From Artemia franciscana (Eukaryota > Arthropoda > Branchiopoda > Anostraca > Artemiidae): 64,000 nt of DNA. The DNA lies in NCBI RefSeq assembly GCF_032884065.1, contig NC_088883.1:25539637-25603636 (forward strand), written 5' to 3'. The notes under the pieces were generated by a model. The model was not told the origin of the DNA. It did no database searches and was given only the letters and a program-made list of their open reading frames with translations. Both the position numbers and the translations under genes were made by a program. Within the stretch, counting starts at the first letter, position 1. The number at the start of each line of letters is the position of its first letter. This document shows positions 22,540 through 33,859 of this stretch, in pieces.

Positions 22540-22930
22540 TGGTCAGCTTACTACATATCTACTGCGGGTACTCCCCCTCCAAAATTCCTCCACAGAAAGA
22601 TCCTCCCACATACTCCCTCCACCTCCACCAGAAAAATACCCCTGAAAATGCCTGTATACTCCCATTAACCACTACTATATGTAAACAGAAGGGCAGAATT
22701 CATAACTTGCGGCCCTTCCCCCGGGATTGCAGGATTCCCCCCCCCCCCTCTCGGAAATCTGGAAAATTTTCTCAGGCTTTTGATGGGTACCATTAAATCT
22801 GATGAATTTTACATTTTTCAATCGATTTTTCGGGTGTATCTATTGTAATCAAGACTCTTTTTCTTATAGTTTCGGCTACTATTGATCAACATCGCTCCTT
22901 ACTTACAGTTCGTTACCACGAACTGTTTGA
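22540..22930 (+). mobile_element. truncated copy of the terminal-hairpin fold-back family (copy 2)
   Basis: Only the 3' half is present. It has the same block order as copy 1 and ends in a perfect hairpin: CAGTTCGT (22906-22913), a 4-nt loop, ACGAACTG (22918-22925). An RTE fragment begins within a few bases of this end. Confidence 0.65.
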
Positions 22931-22935
22931 TGCTC

Positions 22936-24565
22936 GTTAAAATGACTAATGCTATATACGAGAACAACACTGCCGCAGTTAAGGTGGGAAGGTATTCTAG
23001 TAGCTGGTTTGGCGTTAAATCAGGAGTTAAGCAGGGTTGCATCTTATCTCCGTTTATATAAACTTATTTTGACGGACCTTGTCTTAAGGAATACGGCAAA
23101 GGCTCGGGGAGAGCACGGAATCAAATGGGAAGATAAAACTCTCCTATACTTCGATTAAATAAGAGATCTGAGTGGTCTATATAAAAATCGTAGGAAAATG
23201 AATGAATATTTGGAGGTTTTGAAAGATTAGGGTGCAAGAATATGTTTGAAAATTAATATTAAGAAGGATAAGTCGCTTAGACTTGGAATAAACAAAGGTC
23301 AAGAGGTTATGTTGGGTAACGAGATGATTTATCAAGCAGTTCCTGGTAACGAATTGTAGTTAAAGAGTAACTCGACCGAATAGTAAACACTTCAAAAGGA
23401 TCGGCTTTTTTGCTGATTCCAAAAATATAAAATTTATTAAGTTTAATGTTACCAAATCAAAAGCTACGAGACTGATAAAACGTGACGGATTTTTGAAAAA
23501 AGGGGGAAACAAACCCCAAAAAGTTAAGTGATCTTAATGAAAATCACACTAACAGATTCAGTATATCTTATAACTCTTGTAGGAGTTTTTCAAGCTCCTA
23601 TATATAAAAAGGCGCAATTTTACATTATTTGTTTTTTATTGTTTTAGCCAGAATAGGGATCATGGATGCGTGTTTTTTTCGTAGGGTTGATCGTATCAAA
23701 CCAATGATCCTAAAAGATCTGGAAGGGGCTCATTTGAAATGAAATCAAAAGTTGTAATGCCTTTTTTAAGTGACCAAAAAGATTGACGGTAACTAACCCC
23801 CCTCCCACACCCCAATTCCTCAAAGATATTCGATCAATATTCTGAGATAGCCTTTTGATTCAGAATAATGGGAAGGTTCGCCAACTTACCTTTGGGGATG
23901 ACATGACCCTCTATAGTTCCTGGGGAAAGGGCTATAAATTACGCAGTTTGTCTGTTGTTCACATATATTATTTGTTATTGGGAAATATACGGAAATTTTT
24001 GTGCAGGAATTTTGTGCGGAAGAGGGGGGATGTTCTATGAGGAGAATTTTCTGTAGGGAGTAAAGTTTCCATGGTTAATCAAACGGTCAAAAATTTAATT
24101 TTTTTTTCAAATAAAAGCATGGAGCAGCAGTAAAGCTTGAACCAAACAGAAGTTATACTGTGCATGAGAGAGGCTATCGCTTTATCAACCCTTGCTCTTT
24201 ACGCTAAAAACTGATTTTTTCCACAATTCTTTAAAAAAGATTGCTCAAAAATAAGGGCGGTTGAATAAGATTTGTTTTTAAAGAACTTTAAGACTTTGGC
24301 GTAAAGATCAAGTGTTAATGAAGAAGCAGCCCTCCTCATAGACGGAATAATTTTTGTTCATTTAGGTTTTAATGTTGCTGCTTATTTTCATTAAAAAAAA
24401 AGCTCTTTTTTTAATTCAATCAAGTGGAAGGCTTCACTTACCTGGTTAGTATTATTAGTAAAGATGCTGGATGCAGGGAAGATCTAATAAGTAGAATAGC
24501 TAAGGTTCACAGTCTTTTCACAGTTGTAAACACTATGGAAGAATAGGAAGAAAAATTCAGCAAAA
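22936..24565 (+). mobile_element. RTE-like LINE fragment split by a fold-back insertion
   Basis: The left part (22936-23334) encodes TNAIYENNTAAVKVG, GVKSGVKQGCILSPF and, after frame changes, LKIN...KKDKSLRLGINKGQ and an MLGNEMIYQ-like segment. The right part (24414-24565) resumes with GSFTYLG-type sequence, a SRIAKV segment and LWKNRKK in shifted frames. The same order is continuous at 13911-14090, so the 1.08-kb intervening block is an insertion. Frameshifts and truncation on both sides show an inactive copy. Confidence 0.72.
23335..24413 (-). mobile_element. fold-back family element inserted in the RTE fragment (copy 3, inverted)
   Basis: The left edge begins CAGTTCCTGGTAACGAATTG, the reverse complement of the family's terminal hairpin with two changes. 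The right edge is the A/T-rich start of the family (...ctttttttaattca). The interrupted RTE frame shows ATCAAG on both sides (about 23328-23334 and 24414-24419), a candidate 6-bp target-site duplication. The interior has the paired CTTTACGCTAAA / TTTGGCGTAAAGATC words of the inverted-repeat block (about 24195-24320). Confidence 0.65.
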
Positions 24566-25097
24566 AATCGGCTAAAATATATACAATCCCAAGCAGCTGA
24601 AGAAGGTGTAATTGCCTTTGGGAGTCAAGAGAGTTTTAATTCCTTTAATTATTACGGGCAGAAAACGTTGTCGAATTTTATTGATAAGTTTTGCTTTTTT
24701 GTCTTCATGGGTTAACTTGGCAACACCGACGAGAACGTGATGCCAGCCTAAGAACTTCATTATTTTGAAATAACAATTCAACGGTGAAATCTGGTGAAAT
24801 ACCGGGATGCACTCTTCAAGACAATTTGTGGAACTATATTTAAAGATATTGGTAATTTTAATATTGACTAAATCAATAGTTTTTTTTCTTCTAAATTATT
24901 GAGATACGATTTTGCATTGGTACTATAGTATTTTCAAAATATTCCGATGCTGAACTTTCCAAAGTTTTATAAACCCTGTGTTTTGAATATAGAGGGTTAA
25001 AATTAGACTTTTAATTTGACTTGCTTGTTAACAGCTATTCAGAAAAATAATAATTAATTCTTTAAAATAAACTCTTTAACGCCATTCGTATTTCTAG
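24566..25097. other. intron, no gene recognised
   Basis: AT-rich. A minus-strand frame at 24781-24572 has a protein-like look but no recognisable motif or splice context. Ends with the acceptor tttctag at 25091-25097. Confidence 0.45.
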
Positions 25098-25275
25098 TTC
25101 CTTCAACCTGATGCGTTTCGTTCATTACTCGCTTTGATTGGCCGAAATGCACAAGGCATTGGCACAAGTCCATTTTATCAGTGGAGAACAGCCATTGAGG
25201 AATCGGACTTGCCTGAGAAAGAAAAGAAGCAGCTTGATAAGACTATTGATCAAATATACGAGGACATCGATCAAG
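25098..25275 (+). CDS. SMYD5: SMYD5, third exon in window
   Basis: The acceptor TTTCTAG ends at 25097 and the donor GTAATT starts at 25276. The exon is 178 bp and ends in phase 1. It encodes FLQPDAFRSLLALIGRNAQG followed by IGTSPFYQW and then the helical KEKKQLDKTIDQIYEDIDQ. These align with FTPDGFRSLFALVGTNGQG, IGTSSLSQW and REQLDAFIDQLYKDIE of vertebrate SMYD5. The IGT/Q-W segment and the following helix belong to the core SET region of the family. Confidence 0.92.
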
Positions 25276-25454
25276 GTAATTCTTGCTTCAACTTTTTGTA
25301 CCTTCATTTGCCTTAGCCAATGTTGTAATTAGTCCCCCCCCCTAAAAATACTTGACAAATCCAAAATAATCTGTGAAGTCATGTTTTGGCTTTTTTGTGC
25401 CGTAGTATAAATTAAACTATTGTATAAAGATACCATAAATCGAAATCCAGTGCA
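25276..25454. other. intron start, no feature
   Basis: Short AT-rich stretch with a C run at about 25336. Nothing else seen. Confidence 0.5.
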
Positions 25455-25783
25455 ATGAACTGTCGTTCACTCAGCTGTAACTTATTGATTCCAGCTGCCT
25501 TATTCCTGGATTTAAAGAAAGCCTTTGACACAATTGGCCATAAAAAATTATCACTAGAGCTGGATAAAATCGGCGTGACTGGAAAGAGCTTCTTATGGTT
25601 TAAATCTTACTTGAGTGGTCGGAAGCAAATCGTGGTGAATGGGTCTTCAACTTCTATAGCTAATGGGATAACATGCAGGGTACCCCAATAGTCTATACTA
25701 GGTTTTTTTTTTATTATTATTTTTATTACTCGAATTAGGTATTATTTGTCAGAGACTGGTATAATCCTTTTTACGGATTTTTA

Positions 25784-25821
<38 letters not shown>

Positions 25822-27075
25822 TTACAGTATAATCCTTTTAATCCTTTTAAATTATACAAAAACTAATTACATTTTATTTTCTCGGACATCTAGTATTGAA
25901 ACTAATTCAGAACTAATCGTAAATGGTAATCAAATAAAAAGTGTAAGGGTAACAAAGTATTTGGTTTTTATGATTGATGAAAATCTATCACGGAAAACAC
26001 ACTCTGATTTTATAGCTTAAAAATTGTCAAAATCTCTGGGTGTGCTTCGCCGAGTTGAAAACTTAGGTTCAAAGAAAATTATTAGATTACTTTATTTTCC
26101 TATTTTTAATCCGTATCTTTCCTATGGTTGCTCTGTATGGGCAAGTAATTTTGTGTCATGTTCTAAAAAAAAAATTCAAAATAAAGCTGTTAAAGTTTTT
26201 TCACCTAAAATTCCATTTCTCAAAATATTAATGAATGTTATATTAAGAATCAACTTCTTGGTATTTCAAAAACTTTAGATCATCTAGTTAGTATTTTTCA
26301 CATATAAATAGCTTAATAATTTACTTCCCTCTTCTTTCGGAAATATTTTTTTCCATTAATAGTGATCTCCATAGTCATGTTACACGAGGAGGATCAAATC
26401 TAGTACATCAATTTAGAAAAAAACGATTGGAGCTTCTTTTTTTTCTAATAAGAGATTGTGCTCCATGCGTGTGGGATATAATACCGGTTGCGACTCAAAA
26501 TGTAAGTCATCTGGTAACCTTCGAGGCAACAGCATCGTTTTTCGGTTGCCACTACTATATCCCACCAAGGACTTGTACTCCGATTTTGGTATTATCCCTT
26601 TTGAACAAATCATCAAAAAATTAAATCTATCCCTTGCATACTCCGCTTACCATAAAAATCTTCCTCCCCACTTATTATCTTATTTTAATAGTAATAATTC
26701 TGAAGGCCACTGTCTCCGTTCATCCAACCGTTCCTTCATTGTCCCCAGGTGTATCTCTAGTTCCGCCCAGCGATCCTCAATTTATAAATCTATAATTCAA
26801 TGGAATTTAATACCCTTCAGTGTCGAGCTATCCACAAGTTTTCGGACGCTATATAATAATGTACTAAAATCTTGATATTATATTTCTCTAAATGTTTATT
26901 CAATTTGCTTTAATTACCCTTGTTTTCTCTTTTCTTTTTTTCTTTTTTTTCTCTCTTCTTCATTCTCAATTTTTTGTTGTTGTTTTGGTCCTTAACAAGT
27001 TCGCTTCTAGGATCTTTATTATTATTGTTGTTATGTGTTTTTTTTCTTTTTGAATAAATAATTTTGAATAACAGC
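25455..27075 (+). mobile_element. Jockey/CR1-like LINE fragments
   Basis: The first piece (25455-25700) has RT motif A in FLDLKKAFDTIGH and a motif B VPQ followed by a stop and SILG. A T-rich segment with a poly-T run (about 25789-25815) interrupts it. From about 25895 the post-RT part follows: KSVRVTKYLVFMIDENLS, SKSLGVLRRVENLGSKK, NPYLSYGCSVWASNF. A C-terminal tail continues in other frames (26456-26875) with FEQIIKKLNL, SAYHKNLPPHLLSYF and SFRTLYNNVLKS. The end is marked by gaataaataattttgaataa near 27050-27075. Frameshifts and the gap make it inactive. Confidence 0.72.
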
Positions 27076-28829
27076 CAAAAGATTTTCCCTTGCAAAAGAA
27101 TATAATTTATGTATATGTTTTATGTAAGTAGGATGGTTGTTGTATATGTGTGGGTTTAGTATTATTACCAAGCAGAATAATATAAAATAGTAATTTTAGA
27201 ATATCTGGAATAGAAGATTCCCACCTGCTGCCAAGAAGCCCTAAAGGGTTTTCTTAGAAGGTGCAGCAAAAATGTTCATCTTTTTTGTCAAATAAAATTA
27301 TGTATCTTATTAATTAATACCATAAAAAGTAGGGTATGTAAGCCTTCCATTCGCACAAGGAATTATTAATGTCTCCAAGTGGGTTAATGTTGCCTTTAAA
27401 TAAGTATTCTTAGTTACTTGTTTCCTGAAGTATAGACGAGTTAATCTCGTCGATAGCTCGACTCTCGCTGGGATTTTGTTGTAAACATCCTCAGAAGACA
27501 TTGATCTTCTTCAGTTGAAAAAATGAAAAGAAACTACCGTCCTACTATTCTCTACTCTTGGAAATACACTCTTGGAATTCGACTTCCCTCGCACTACGTT
27601 GTTTCTACCAAATACTTGTATCTAGAGTCCATCTTTAAGGACTTTTTTATTGCTTTTTTAGGTTACAAACTTAAGGTACCTTGATAATTTTATGCTCAAA
27701 TTCTACTATAATCAATGGTATTATGCTTGAACACAATATTTTCCTTTTTCGTATGAATCAATAATGCAGATATGCAGATAAATGGAAAATCGAGTTATTT
27801 CAGGAGAAGATACTCATATGCCTCTGAATAGAACCACCTGGAAAAATCCTCCAAAATATTTACTGTGTACAACTAAGGGGCCGTATCCGCAGGACTTTTG
27901 TCTGACTCGTTCAAAACTCAACAAAAATGCATATAAACAGATTTTTTGTCTGTTTTTTAATTTTTTTTTTGTAAATGCCCGCCCTCAATACATTTTTGTA
28001 CGCCCTAAAAACTTGTGTTCGTAAACCACTGACATAGTTGCCATTTTCAAATGCCACTTGAAGGCACGGAGGGACAGATGGTGGCGAAAAATTGAGAGAC
28101 ACTGCAGAAAATCTCCAAAATTTTGGTGTCTTTTGGAAAAGGATGATTTGGTTCTCAGGTGGCGATCCATTATAAAAGTTACAGAATATTCAACTTTTAA
28201 TGAGTTTGTTCCGAATATCAGTTTATAAGTTCAGCCATTTTTTTAAATAAATGGAGGAGATCGTGCAGCGCTTACCATACGAACTGTACTACAAGGTCTT
28301 CTGTGAATCTTTGGAATAAAACTAGTAAAACATAATCAGTAACGAGTATTTTGTATTATCTATTAATTTTAGTTTGCAAATGTTGCATTAGTTTTTATTA
28401 TTTATTAATTAAAAAAACTTTTTCCACAAAGCAAGTTTTTCAAAGAAAAGTAAAGAGCTCTATTTAGCCAAGAAGGAGCAGAAATAGAGTCAAATAATCT
28501 TCCAAGCATAAAACTACCACAAATTACTATCAATAAATAAATGAAACTCAAAACGAACATAAATTACAACTCAAAATCCGAGTCAAACTGGAAACGACCA
28601 AAAACTAACATGGATAAGGATAAGGATAAGGCTGATAATCCCCATGCCTTCTCATAACCAGAACATAATTTGCGCTTTACTGAAAAAAAGAACAAAAAAA
28701 AAAAAAAAAAACAAATGACCGTGGATTGTCAGTTTAATTGACATATACTGATAGTTATTCCTTAAGGTTTTAATAATTTTTATTTATGCAAGTGAGAAAA
28801 GTGAAAACACCTAACACGTATTTTTTTTT
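27076..28829. other. intron, no gene recognised
   Basis: AT-rich with an A run (about 28692-28711). Overlapping frames on both strands around 27780-28170 are not supported by motifs or codon evidence. No repeat family was identified here. Confidence 0.45.
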
Positions 28830-29110
28830 ATACACTTAACACGATATATTGCTTAGATGTATTGTTGGCAACCATAAACACAATGCCTTTTTATTTATTT
28901 CGAAGCAACATTTAGTTTCAAAGCATAATGGGCCAATTGCATAATTGTTGGGGATTGACATGCTAATAACGACATAGTTGTTGGACCGTTCTACTATGCT
29001 GAACAAAATGGCTGTCGCAAAATTTGGACTGGATGCGCTTGGAAAATGAATGGGCTTGAGAGAAGGGCTGCTTGCCCTCAAATCTCTTTTTACTATTAAA
29101 AGGGCACCAG
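28830..29110. repeat. fragment shared with the fold-back family body
   Basis: The stretch ctatgctgaacaaaatggct (about 28993-29012) and the following sequence up to an aaaagggcaccagaa-type word recur at about 60100-60220 inside fold-back copy 4, and weaker versions occur at 30930-31060 and 40290-40400. It is an old fragment of the same family, in the same orientation. Confidence 0.55.
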
Positions 29111-29129
29111 AATTTTTAATTTTTGAATC

Positions 29130-30860
29130 GAATTAGCACCTTAAAAGTTTCCATGATATTTCTAGCTATTATAGAGTAGTGCTGCCTATGATATTGCTTA
29201 TATACTCTTTTGAAAACCTGTATGCCTTCAGCTTTTTCCTTTCATTGAAACTCCTAAACATTCCTTAAAAGTTTTATCTTAATACCCTTAGCGTCAGCAG
29301 TTACAGTAAATGTAGTGATAGTATTAAAAGTATACATATAGCGCCTTCTGGCTAGTTCAAAATCCCCCACAACTTACCCTTAAAGGTCTAAACTAGTAAT
29401 ATAGTTTGTTCTTCATATATTGCTTTGTCAACTTTTTGAAAGTCCACATGCTCATAGTTTGTTTTGATCTATTTCAATATCCGTTAAAATATTCCTTAAA
29501 TGCTTCACCTTCATACCCTTAGCTTGCGCAGTAGCAATAGCTATATCAGCATTAGTAGCAGTATGTGCATAGTACCTTTAGTTTCTTGATTATCCCCTTC
29601 AGCACACTCTGAAAGTTTCAACTTAATGCGTAATATCAACCTAACCTGACGCATTTCTGATGCGTCCGCTTGACAACCTGTGTGGGTATAGTATGTTTCG
29701 AGTTAGTTCCACACAGTTTCTATATATCCCGAATATTTGGGGTATATATATTCCAAGTTTTAATAGCAGTAGTAGCAGCAATAATAGCAGTAGAGTTAAT
29801 TGTAGTAGGCTAAGCTTTGGTGGTAGTAGTAGTAATAGAAGTAGCAATAATAGTAAAAGTAGCAGTAGTATGAGCAGAAGCAGTAGCATAAGGATGCAAA
29901 TATTTTCTTTTAGTTAGTTGAACATTCTTCACAACAAGTCCTGTTAGTTTCAACTTCTCACACCAAACTGTTCCTAAGATATTGCTGTTAAACCCTTTTG
30001 ACAACTTTCATACTGAGAGCATGTTCTGATTCAGATCATCATCGACCCCCCCCCCAAAAAAAAAAAAAAAATTCTTGAAAATTTCAACTTCTTACTCTTT
30101 AGGCATAGTTTTAATTGTAGTCACAGGAGTAGTATTGATATTACTAGTAATAGAATTGAATAACGGTAGTACTATTAGCAGCAGTAGTATTAACCTATTG
30201 TCTTTTGGTCAGTAGAACATCCCTTTTATCATGTCCTGGAAGTTTCAACTTAATAAAATTAGCCATTGCTATGACATTGTTTATATGTCCTTTTGATAAC
30301 CTGTATGTTCATATGCTTCTTAAAATTTTCATCTCAATGTTCTTAGCCCTGCAAGTAGTAGCAATAGAGGTAGCAGTATTTGGAAATGTAGCAGTAACAG
30401 TAGTATTAGCAGCAGTGTGCACATATTGCCTATTGGTGAGATGATCTTCCCCTTTAAGTATTCTCTGAAAGTTCCTACTTAATGCCCAATACAATTCTTG
30501 AGATACGCTATTTTGACGCTATACGCTATTTTATACGCTATTATACGCAATGTGCATGTACATAGCCGCATACACATAGCCTCTTTTAATTTAGTTCAAA
30601 TCTCCCCTTAATACTGTAAATGCAGTAGTGTGGTAGTTTTAGTGATGGTAGTTGTATTAATATTGGTAGCATGCAAATATTACCTTTTTGATAATCTTCC
30701 TTATCATTTCCTCAATGTTCTAAATTAATATACTCAGTTATTCATGTGTTGCACCCTTTTGACAATCCGTATACACATAACGTGTTTGGTTTAGTTTAAC
30801 ACTCCCCTCAACCTTCTTTGAAAGGCTCATTTGAATACCCTTCCTCTTCTTGGAAAGTAA
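29130..30860. repeat. degenerate ~250-300-bp array with embedded AGC/AGT repeats
   Basis: A set of words recurs in the same order at least six times: agtttcaacttaatacc, ttagc followed by (AGT/AGC)n, atgtgcatagt..cttt, tagtt.aacatcccc, gatattg-ttatac, cttttgacaacctgtatg. The trinucleotide core differs in length between units; it is longest at about 29765-29890. It explains the leucine- or serine-rich frames seen here. A further divergent unit lies at about 39880-40170. Confidence 0.65.
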
Positions 30861-30899
30861 AGTTCAAACATGCATACCTTTCTCATTAACATATATTGC

Positions 30900-31534
30900 G
30901 TATAAACAACGAACGAATTGCCTAACTTACATCCCCTTTTCCTGAGGACTGTGGGAAGGTCTTGCCCTCCAAGCACTTTCGACTATTGAAAAGGGCCCTA
31001 GTCCTCTCAATTTCCAATCGAATGTACCCTTTTCGAAGTTTCTATGACAATTCACTCGATAAAAAGTCCCCTGGTCTAAAACAAACCCCCCCCCCCAAAA
31101 AAAAATAATAATACTTTGTGCCCACATCGCCCTTTATTTAGGCAGCGCTACTGTAGTGCCTAAGATTTGCACTATTTATGGATTACAGTATGTATGGCTG
31201 GGGCTGCGCGCTCTCCGACTTGTTTCAATAAATCTTAAGCTATGTAATTTGTATAACAGATTTAGCTCTAGAGACATAGATAACAGTGAAATACAAATTT
31301 TTTTTTACCTTTGACCTTGAATGAATTTCCACGCAGACACGGGATTTTTTGAGGGTTTTGAGAAGGTGTTTGTGAATTTGCTGTTTATTATCTTTCCTTC
31401 TAGGTTGAAGCTCCAATTTTGACCTTTTTGACTAGACTGTGTTCCAGTCATGATTCGTGTGAAATAGGCTTTAGTACAATATCTAGTCTTGTAGACCAGT
31501 TTGCAGTAATCGTTTCATTTTTTTTAATTGCTTT
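30900..31534. other. intron with an old fold-back fragment
   Basis: The part at 30930-31060 resembles the fold-back family body (gaaaagggccctagt-type words). The rest has a C run (about 31087) and no recognised feature. Confidence 0.45.
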
Positions 31535-31700
31535 AACTCGGTGGGAGGATGTCGTAAGGAAAGGTTTAAGGGAAATGGAACTTCTTGGCAGGGTGTAAAG
31601 AGGGAGGCTTTGAATATATATTGGGATGGGGGAGGATCGTGTGTGACTGTGTTGGCCTCAAGTGACTTTGATACTGCAGTGAGTTGTTAGTAGTAGTAGT
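31535..31700 (+). mobile_element. RTE-like LINE 3' end with TAG tail
   Basis: It matches 14440-14605 and 54940-55110 in word order: gggaggatgtcgtaaggaa, gggtgtaaagagggaggctt, tgactgtgttggcctcaag, then gagttgttag and (TAG)n at about 31685-31705. It is the extreme 3' end only, a heavily 5'-truncated insertion. Confidence 0.75.
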
Positions 31701-32128
31701 AGTAATTTCTATAATGTAAGCCTTGAAAATTTAAATAATTCAGTTCAAGATAACAAATTGACAATTTGTTTACGACTGATTACAGTTTGATTGAATTTTT
31801 AAAAATTCCATTTTTGTACATGGTTCTTTCTTGAATACTGAAGGTTCTGCTTGAATCCCTCTATGCAGACACCAAGAATAGACAAATCATATGAAGAGTC
31901 TGAAAGATAATTAAAAAATTCTTAATTTTTTTCTGTGGGGGGGGGGGGGAGGGGAGTTACAAGCCTAAATGTTTTAAATCTTTCTTCTTGATGCATAGAT
32001 GACTGTTGCACATGTTCATGATGACAGTTTATTACTCTTTTGCTAAAATTTCCGTCTAAAAATATAATTTAATAATAAATAGTTTTGTTATTTAATCTTT
32101 AAAAAATGAAGCTTTTATTCTATTTCAG
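31701..32128. other. intron with a G-run
   Basis: AT-rich sequence with a G-rich tract (about 31938-31956). Ends with the acceptor ctatttcag at 32120-32128. Confidence 0.5.
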
Positions 32129-32240
32129 TATCTGGTACTTTTTTGAACACAGAAGGATCTGGCTTATACCTGAAGCAGAGTGCTGCCAATCATAGCTGTA
32201 TACCCTCTGCTCGGGTTACATTCCCTCAAAATAATCATGT
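32129..32240 (+). CDS. SMYD5: SMYD5, fourth exon in window (SET NHSC motif)
   Basis: The acceptor TTTCAG ends at 32128 and the donor GTAAGT begins at 32241, a consensus donor. The 112-bp exon completes the split codon left by exon 3 and ends in phase 2. It encodes [20 protein letters not shown] followed by [22 protein letters not shown] is the SET-domain NHxC motif that lines the S-adenosylmethionine pocket, and the GSGLY segment matches [20 protein letters not shown] of vertebrate SMYD5. The key Asn and His are kept, consistent with an active methyltransferase. Confidence 0.93.
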
Positions 32241-32573
32241 GTAAGTGGAATTAAGGAATATTTAACATAAATCGAAAAATTAAAAACTGTTTCTCGAGCC
32301 TAGTTTTGTCTTTTTTGAAGTTAAAGCCTACTGGTAAACGACATTAATTTATTTTTATCGATCGTTGAAAGTAAACAAAAAAACCCATCCAAATCCCTGT
32401 AATTATAAAACGTGGGTATTGGTCCTCTATGCATTTTCAGTTTCTTAACTATAGAACCATTTTCACTTTCTTTCTGTTATTTCTTTTTTAAGCTTTTACT
32501 ATTTTTTGTAGTCGTTACTAATGTTTATTTTTACTGTTACTATTTTTCACTATTAGTTTTTACTATGTTAGTT
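32241..32573. other. intron, no feature
   Basis: T-rich intron. A hydrophobic frame here reflects composition only. Confidence 0.5.
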
Positions 32574-33859
32574 GTGTTGCGAGAGCAACACTTTGGTTTT
32601 GTCGTGTTTTTTTTTTTTTTTGTTCCTAGCACCCCGATTTCAGCTTATTGCTAGAAAGTGGTAAGGGTCTAACCTCTGCGGTTTTTACGGAAAGTGTGGA
32701 CCTTAGGCCGGATTGATGAATATGACTTTACATTTTGGAAAGCTTCGTAGAACTCTTGCCTGGGGCCAAAAAAGATGGTTTTTGCTTGTCCTTGAGCCAG
32801 AGCCTATAGTGTGTGAAGTGAAGAGGAGTTGTATAGCCTATGTCAGAGAGGACTATCTGAAGTTATGCAGCCAAGCTTTCGTTTCATCAAACCATGTTTC
32901 TGCTTTCGAGTGGAAAGCTCCGTTCTAGCAGGCAAGCAGGGAGGCACCAGTTTCAAATTGAAGATGGACTAAAATCTATAAGTGTTAAATATATGCGACA
33001 GTTACCCTGCCCCACAGCCAATATATCTTCTTTGAGTGATAAATAGAAAAATTTAGAGAAGCAAAAAAGCGGCATTTTCCCACGGGTCCGAAAGTGCTGC
33101 CGTGATTTCGGCTGAGTTTATCATTCGGTTTTTCGCACTTGGGATTGCGGTAGAGAAATGGTATCAGATGTGCCTCTTAAACTTTAAAAGTTCTCTCATT
33201 GCTAAAGAAATTAGAGTTTATCCTTTGCTCCTTTCTAAGTGATGACGTTAGAAAGTTGGCCTACGGCAAAAAAGTCAACTTTTGAACTAAGACAGATAGA
33301 TTTTTTTTTTCGACGGCAGTCGATAGCTTTTGATGAGCTGATCAAAGTATATGTCATCCGTTTTTTTGTACAAAAATTCCTTCATGAGATATACCAGTTT
33401 GAAAGTTTAAAGGGGTTGACAACTTCAGTAGTAAGGTACACACAGAAACCAAAAATAGGCCGATACCAATTGTGAGACATATAGGGGAGTTGTAAGCAAC
33501 AGTCAGCTGTTAGCTCATAATCATCCTCGGCAATGAGGGGTTCGCAACTCTTACTAGTTGGTGTACCTATTTTTGTTTCCGTTGTATTTGATGGTAAGAC
33601 CAATTTGGTTCCAGTGGTAAGACATGTAGGGGACTTGTAAGTAATAATCGGCTGTAAGGCTACAATCATCTTTAGCAATGAGGAGTTTGCAACTTTTGCG
33701 AGTTGGTGTACCTAGTATGTATTTTAGCATCCTTACAGATTAAGAAGTTCAGCGTTTAGTCGCAGCGAGGAAACAAAACCAAAGTGTTGCTCTCGCAACA
33801 CTTTACTCGGCGAAGCCGAGCAAAGGTTGCCGCAACACCTCACGTTGCCCATGCAACGT
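32574..33859. mobile_element. non-autonomous element with inverted ends and terminal hairpins
   Basis: The left end GTGTTGC-GAGA-GCAACAC (32574-32591) followed by TTTGGTTTTG is matched in inverted form by CAAAACCAAA (about 33774-33783) and GTGTTGC-TCTC-GCAACAC (33784-33801), so the 1.2-kb segment is flanked by about 28-bp inverted repeats. Immediately to the right lie further palindromes: CTCGGC-GAA-GCCGAG (33806-33820), a GTTGC/GCAAC pair near 33826-33836 and ACGTTGC-CCAT-GCAACGT (33842-33859). The interior has no supported ORF. The class is unknown; no target-site duplication was identified. Confidence 0.6.
33473..33718. repeat. two-copy ~145-bp tandem repeat
   Basis: A block running from gtgagacatataggggagtt to gttggtgtacctattt is repeated as gtaagacatgtaggggactt to gttggtgtacctagta, with about 80 per cent identity by eye. 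It lies inside the inverted-end element. Confidence 0.7.

Noticed and set aside
29641-29917. Leucine-rich and serine-rich frames on both strands
   Set aside because: They are translations of an AGC/AGT trinucleotide microsatellite within a repeat array.
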